A stretch of 6,777 nt of DNA, taken from assembly GCA_041936745.1 (NCBI GenBank), contig JBHGWS010000055.1, positions 1-6,777 on the forward strand, read 5' to 3'. The position numbers were made by a program, and so were the translations under genes. Numbering within the stretch: position 1 is the stretch's first letter; each line of letters begins with the position of its first letter. Of the stretch, positions 6,198 to 6,777 are shown in pieces. Origin of the DNA: Darwinibacter acetoxidans_A. GTDB lineage: Bacteria; Bacillota; Limnochordia; Darwinibacteriales; Darwinibacteriaceae. The notes below the pieces were generated by a model. That model saw only the letters and a program-made list of their open reading frames with translations. It was not told where the DNA came from and made no database searches.

Positions 6198-6505
6198 TAG
6201 CTGTGTTTCTTCATATCAATCCTGCCGTTTTTTAAAAAAGTCACACCTTCCTCTTCCAGCATGTGTCGGTGGTTTTCCAAACCATGGAAAGCGTGAGGTA
6301 CCACGCTGCCATCTTGGTAAACAACCCGATGGCAAGGTAGATTTCTCTCACGCGGTGCACTGCTCATAGCATAGCCCACAATTCTTGCCGCCCGGGGATT
6401 TCCGAGTATCATGGCAATATCACCGTAGGAAAGTACTTTTCCGGCGGGTATCCATTCTACCACATCATAGACTTGTGCAAAAAAACCTTTTCCCAGCTGT
6501 TTCAT
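6194..6505 (-). CDS. Short MGMT-family protein (O6-alkylguanine-DNA alkyltransferase domain)
   Basis: This 103-residue protein consists only of the DNA-binding and active-site domain of O6-methylguanine-DNA methyltransferase. The acceptor motif is LPCHRVV with Cys58. The preceding AARIVGYAM carries Arg41, the position of the base-flipping arginine finger, and the start QVYDVVEWIPAGKVLSYGDIA is the winged-helix region. The length matches alkyltransferase-like (ATL) proteins, which usually have Trp in place of this Cys; here the Cys is kept. It may therefore transfer alkyl groups to itself, or act like an ATL and flag damage for excision repair. The ATG at 6505 follows AAGGAG (complement of 6513-6518) with a 7-base gap. 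It is transcribed toward the creatininase gene. Family assignment is sure; true methyltransferase activity is not. Confidence 0.9.
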   Translation of the reverse strand: MKQLGKGFFAQVYDVVEWIPAGKVLSYGDIAMILGNPRAARIVGYAMSSAPRERNLPCHRVVYQDGSVVPHAFHGLENHRHMLEEEGVTFLKNGRIDMKKHSY

Positions 6506-6538
6506 TGGTGTACTCCTTAGTCAACTTGTTGTAGCGGC

Positions 6539-6564
6539 GCTGTGGAATGCTACTTCTCCACAGC
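6539..6564 (-). other. Inverted repeat upstream of the MGMT-like gene
   Basis: GCTGTGG (6539-6545) and CCACAGC (6558-6564) form a perfect 7-bp stem with a 12-base loop, about 20 bases ahead of the MGMT-like ribosome-binding site. The position would suit an operator or a 5' leader hairpin. No regulator gene is nearby, so neither role can be chosen. Confidence 0.35.
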
Positions 6565-6777
6565 CGGGAAAAAATCCTTTGAAAAGGCAGATTCTGAAGT
6601 AAGGCTGAAGTTTCTTTGGCGTTTTTGACAAACTTTGCCACAAGTGGGGTTAAAGAGTAAACACCTTAGGGTGAAAGGCCGCGTCCCGTAATTCCGCTGC
6701 AAATTGACTTTGAAACAGGGACCACAGGCTTTGGTGGGGTTTAGGCCCTTTAAAGCCGCGGTTTCTTAGAAACTGTC
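6565..6777. other. Right-edge region with no recognisable gene; small dyads and a lone -35-like box
   Basis: No gene is seen to the right edge. TTGACA (6625-6630, plus strand) is a perfect -35 hexamer, but nothing at 16-18 bases resembles a -10 box. GGCTTT (6727-6732) pairs with AAAGCC (6752-6757) around an inner GGG/CCC dyad, and GTTTC (6761-6765) with GAAAC (6769-6773). These may belong to a leader or element that continues past the window. Confidence 0.25.

Noticed and set aside
6625..6656. Promoter from the perfect TTGACA at 6625
   Set aside because: The bases at 16-18 spacing (GGTTAA/GTTAAA) do not match a -10 box, and no gene follows within the window.
1..6777. CRISPR array, tRNA or rRNA genes, transposase or insertion-sequence ends
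   Set aside because: No spaced direct repeats, tRNA cloverleaf or conserved rRNA sequence was recognised by eye, and no transposase-like protein was seen.

Overview
The window is a stretch of bacterial chromosome of moderate GC. It most resembles a low-to-mid GC Gram-positive (Bacillota, Clostridia-like). The grounds are purine-rich Shine-Dalgarno sites ahead of most genes, GTG starts beside ATG starts, and the gene families present. This placement is an inference; no rRNA or marker gene is in view.

Layout. (1) Bases 1-1104 hold the C-terminal part of an ABC exporter half-transporter (last membrane helices plus a complete ATPase domain), cut by the left edge. (2) Bases 1156-1877 hold the wreck of a second ABC-exporter ATPase domain. 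Nearly all its motifs can still be read, but they are scattered over three frames with stops, and no membrane domain is left. (3) Bases 2034-4286 carry three same-strand genes: a GNAT acetyltransferase, a YfbR/HDDC2-type HD nucleotidase-like protein, and a winged-helix HTH_42/AlkZ-like protein with the QxQ motif of DNA-crosslink glycosylases. (4) Bases 4557-5042 encode a small two-helix membrane protein of unknown function, behind a hairpin-rich spacer. (5) Bases 5322-6050 encode a creatininase-family metal amidohydrolase. (6) On the minus strand, 6194-6505 encodes a short MGMT-like protein that keeps the alkyl-acceptor cysteine. (7) The last 272 bases hold no recognisable gene.

How the genes fit together. 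This looks like ordinary accessory chromosome with local gene decay rather than one clear new system. The nearest thing to a theme is DNA alkylation repair: an AlkZ-like glycosylase and an MGMT-like protein lie within 2 kb of each other, and the same window holds one intact and one dead exporter ATPase. That could be a relic of self-protection against a genotoxic metabolite, but no biosynthetic gene is visible and the two repair genes are on opposite strands, so the link is speculative.

The spacers (1878-2033, 4287-4556, 5043-5321, 6506-6777) are rich in small inverted repeats. None makes a convincing intrinsic terminator or a named riboswitch.
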